From Alistipes sp. (GTDB lineage Bacteria > Bacteroidota > Bacteroidia > Bacteroidales > Rikenellaceae): 6,546 bases of DNA. Numbering within the stretch: position 1 is the stretch's first letter; every line of letters begins with the position of its first letter. Positions 4,547-6,546 of the stretch are shown here, piece by piece. A program made the position numbers and the translations under genes. Location of the stretch: assembly GCA_019422485.1 (NCBI GenBank), contig JAHZDG010000002.1, forward strand, positions 71,732 to 78,277. The letters are read 5' to 3'. Under the pieces are notes generated by a model. It was given only the letters and a program-made list of their open reading frames with translations, did not search any database and was not told where the DNA came from.

Positions 4547-6546
4547 TTACTTCAATGCATTGATTTTTTCCTGTGCGGCGGCAACCACCCCGTCCGTTTT
4601 GTCGGTGTAACCGTCGATGATACTCTGGTAGGTTGCCTTGGCCTGGAAGGCATCGTTCTTCTGAACGTAGATGTCCCCCAAGATCAGGAAGGCCTTACCG
4701 ACCCAATATTGATACGGCAGATTCTGTTCGGCCAACGCATACACCTCTTTTTCCGCTTCGTCCAGTTTCCCCTGACGGAACAGAATGGAAACCATCTGGT
4801 AACGGCTTTCAGCCGCATCACGCGTACGACCCGTGGCGACCTGACGATAGAGATCGAGTGCCGCATCCGTTCGACCCTCAGCCTGCGCCACCTTGGCCAG
4901 CGCGAAATTGGCTTCACGAGTCAGATCCGGCGTCACGAACGACGATGCCAACACTTCATCGGCTGCTTTGGCCATCGCAGCCTGATCACCCGTCGCAACC
5001 GTTTCCCGTAAATAACCGCTCAAAGCTTCGGTAATCACCTGCGAACGATCGCTCGCCGCACTCAACTCCCGATACAAGGCAGCGGCAGCCACGTGGTCCT
5101 TATCTTCGGCCCGCATTCGGGCAGCCTGTTGCAAGGCCTGGGTTTTGTATTTGTTGGAAGGCATCGAACCAACCTCTTCGAAAGCGGCCAAGGCTCCGGC
5201 CCGGTTTCCTTCCTTGAGCGAGCAGTCACCCAACGCATAGAGGGCATCCGCCCGGTAAACTCCTTTGGGGAACTGGCGCAGATAGTTATCCATCAGACTC
5301 AATGCCCGGGCCGAATTTCCTTCCTGGTATACCCGATCGGCCGCCGCAAACGACAACGAATCCCGCTCGATGGCACCTACATTGGTTTCGATACCGGTTT
5401 CTTTGGCATATGCGAGATAGGTGTCCACCTCGTTGCGGTCCACATAGATGTTCCGGATCCCCAACATGGCGTCTTTAGCCTGACGAGAATTGGGGAACTG
5501 ATCCACTACTGCCTTGTAATACTTCAGGGCCTCGGTCTGATCGCCCAGGTTCTGGTAGGTCAGACCCAGTTCGGCCAATGCCGGCAGATAATAAGGCGAA
5601 TCGGGATAACGATTCACCAGCTTTTTCAATGCAGAAGCCCCTTCACGGAACCGTTCGGCCTGCACATAGGTCCGACCCAATTCATACATGGCATCATCCA
5701 CATAGTCTCCGCGATCGGCCGAAATGATGGACAACAGGGCGTCGATCTTCCGGTCACGTTGCCCGTCCAGGCCCAACATCACCGCCCGCTGGAACCGGGC
5801 ATAATCGGACGAAGGTGCCGACAAACGAATGGCTTTATCGTAATTTTCAATTGCCTGTGCATACTCACGTTTGGCAAAAGCAATATCGCCCAAACGGTTG
5901 TAGGTATCCGAACGCAGGTTGTCACGCGTCGAATAAACCGATAAAAATCGGTTAAACGAAGAGGCAGCCTTATCCCAATTTTTGGTATTGAAATAACAGT
6001 ACCCCAGGTTATAATTGGCCACCTTGTTTTCATATTCATTCGAGGGCGACAAACGGAGATATTCCTGATAAAGCGGAATCGCCCGGTCATAACGTTCCTG
6101 TCGAGCCATGGTTTCCGCCCGCCAGAAACGGGTCAGAGCCGTATACTTAGCGTTAAAACGGTTTGCATCAGCCACATCAAAGAAGGCCAGAGCCTGCGTA
6201 TAATCACCCTGTTCAAAGAACTCCAGTCCCCGGAAATAGGCAATTTTCTGTTTGGCCGCTTTGATATCATTATTGGGATTGCGCACCGCTTCGATCGCCT
6301 TATAGGCCGCATCATAGTTGCGCGAGTTGAAATAGGCCGCCAGCAACACTTCGCGAGCTTCGTCGATACGGGGTGAATTCGGGAAACTGTTTACATAGTT
6401 ATCCAGAATCGTAATCGCTTCATTGAAAGCACCCCCACCCTGTTCATACTGCAATTTTCCGTAGTTGAACATGGCTTCCTCTTTCACGTTCGGATTAAAA
6501 TCCGCCGAAGAGGCCAACGCAAAAGCCGCCAGGGCTTTTTTCTTGT
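4547..6546 (-). CDS. Large TPR-repeat protein, N-terminus beyond the window
   Basis: A 5'-truncated gene: 665 codons are visible, and the frame stays open to the window edge. The TTG at 6517 is not a real start, because the residues before it (KKKALAAFALA) read smoothly into SSADFNPNVKEEAMFNYGKL as part of a repeat. The protein is a string of tetratricopeptide repeats, clear for example at ANYNLGYCYFNTKNWDKAAS, TYNRLGDIAFAKREYAQAIE, AMYELGRTYVQAERFREGAS, ALAELGLTYQNLGDQTEALK and ALYALGDCSLKEGNRAGALA. Each is followed by an F-P-S/D-S type inter-repeat helix end. The last 85 or so residues (about 4550-4812) form a less repetitive conserved cap with the motif QYWVGKAFLILGDIYVQKND. Relatives I recall in Bacteroidales are about 1000 residues, exported, and followed by a barrel gene as here. 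TPRs bind other proteins, so a periplasmic scaffold serving the barrel is a reasonable inference, not a demonstrated function. Confidence 0.88.
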   Translation of the reverse strand, partial: KKKALAAFALASSADFNPNVKEEAMFNYGKLQYEQGGGAFNEAITILDNYVNSFPNSPRIDEAREVLLAAYFNSRNYDAAYKAIEAVRNPNNDIKAAKQKIAYFRGLEFFEQGDYTQALAFFDVADANRFNAKYTALTRFWRAETMARQERYDRAIPLYQEYLRLSPSNEYENKVANYNLGYCYFNTKNWDKAASSFNRFLSVYSTRDNLRSDTYNRLGDIAFAKREYAQAIENYDKAIRLSAPSSDYARFQRAVMLGLDGQRDRKIDALLSIISADRGDYVDDAMYELGRTYVQAERFREGASALKKLVNRYPDSPYYLPALAELGLTYQNLGDQTEALKYYKAVVDQFPNSRQAKDAMLGIRNIYVDRNEVDTYLAYAKETGIETNVGAIERDSLSFAAADRVYQEGNSARALSLMDNYLRQFPKGVYRADALYALGDCSLKEGNRAGALAAFEEVGSMPSNKYKTQALQQAARMRAEDKDHVAAAALYRELSAASDRSQVITEALSGYLRETVATGDQAAMAKAADEVLASSFVTPDLTREANFALAKVAQAEGRTDAALDLYRQVATGRTRDAAESRYQMVSILFRQGKLDEAEKEVYALAEQNLPYQYWVGKAFLILGDIYVQKNDAFQAKATYQSIIDGYTDKTDGVVAAAQEKINALK

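Noticed and set aside
5093..5944. A 283-codon open frame on the plus strand within the TPR gene
   Set aside because: It is a shadow of the repeat-coding strand, without motifs or a plausible ribosome-binding context.
6515..6517. TTG as the start codon of the TPR protein
   Set aside because: The frame stays open to the window edge, and the residues before the TTG fit the same repeat helix, so the gene continues upstream outside the window.

Overview
The window comes from a Bacteroidota genome, most likely order Bacteroidales. The evidence is the GcvT sequence (for example GYNMPIEFSGI near the N-terminus and GFCLYGNDIDDTTSPIEAGLGWITKF), which matches the Bacteroidales form of the protein as I recall it; the weak or absent Shine-Dalgarno sequences; a candidate promoter resembling the Bacteroidetes -33/-7 type; and a TPR protein paired with an outer-membrane barrel, a pairing typical of the phylum. 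By eye, base composition is about 50% GC and even throughout. I cannot name the genus, and I see no sign of a mobile element or recent transfer.

Layout: (1) 33-479, plus strand, a small secreted DUF2059 protein, followed by a strong hairpin terminator at 517-550. (2) 591-1391, minus strand, a membrane-anchored M48-family zinc metalloprotease, convergent with gene 1. (3) 1392-1493, a short divergent promoter region with a candidate promoter for the protease and two perfect 12-bp palindromes. (4) 1494-2597, plus strand, gcvT, the aminomethyltransferase (T protein) of the glycine cleavage system, closed by a near-perfect bidirectional terminator at 2645-2678. (5) 2748-4520, minus strand, an outer-membrane beta-barrel protein with no visible TonB plug domain. 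(6) 4547-6546, minus strand, a large TPR-repeat protein that runs off the right edge, so its N-terminus is missing. Genes 6 and 5 are 26 bp apart in the order TPR then barrel and probably form one operon.

How they work together: gcvT is central one-carbon metabolism and stands alone here, without gcvH or gcvP. The other four genes encode envelope or exported proteins: a periplasmic DUF2059 protein, a membrane protease that may act in envelope quality control, and the TPR/barrel pair, which looks like a co-expressed periplasm/outer-membrane module of unknown function. That pair is the only part of the window that resembles an undescribed system. Everything else is ordinary chromosomal content, and most further observations are small regulatory or gene-start details.
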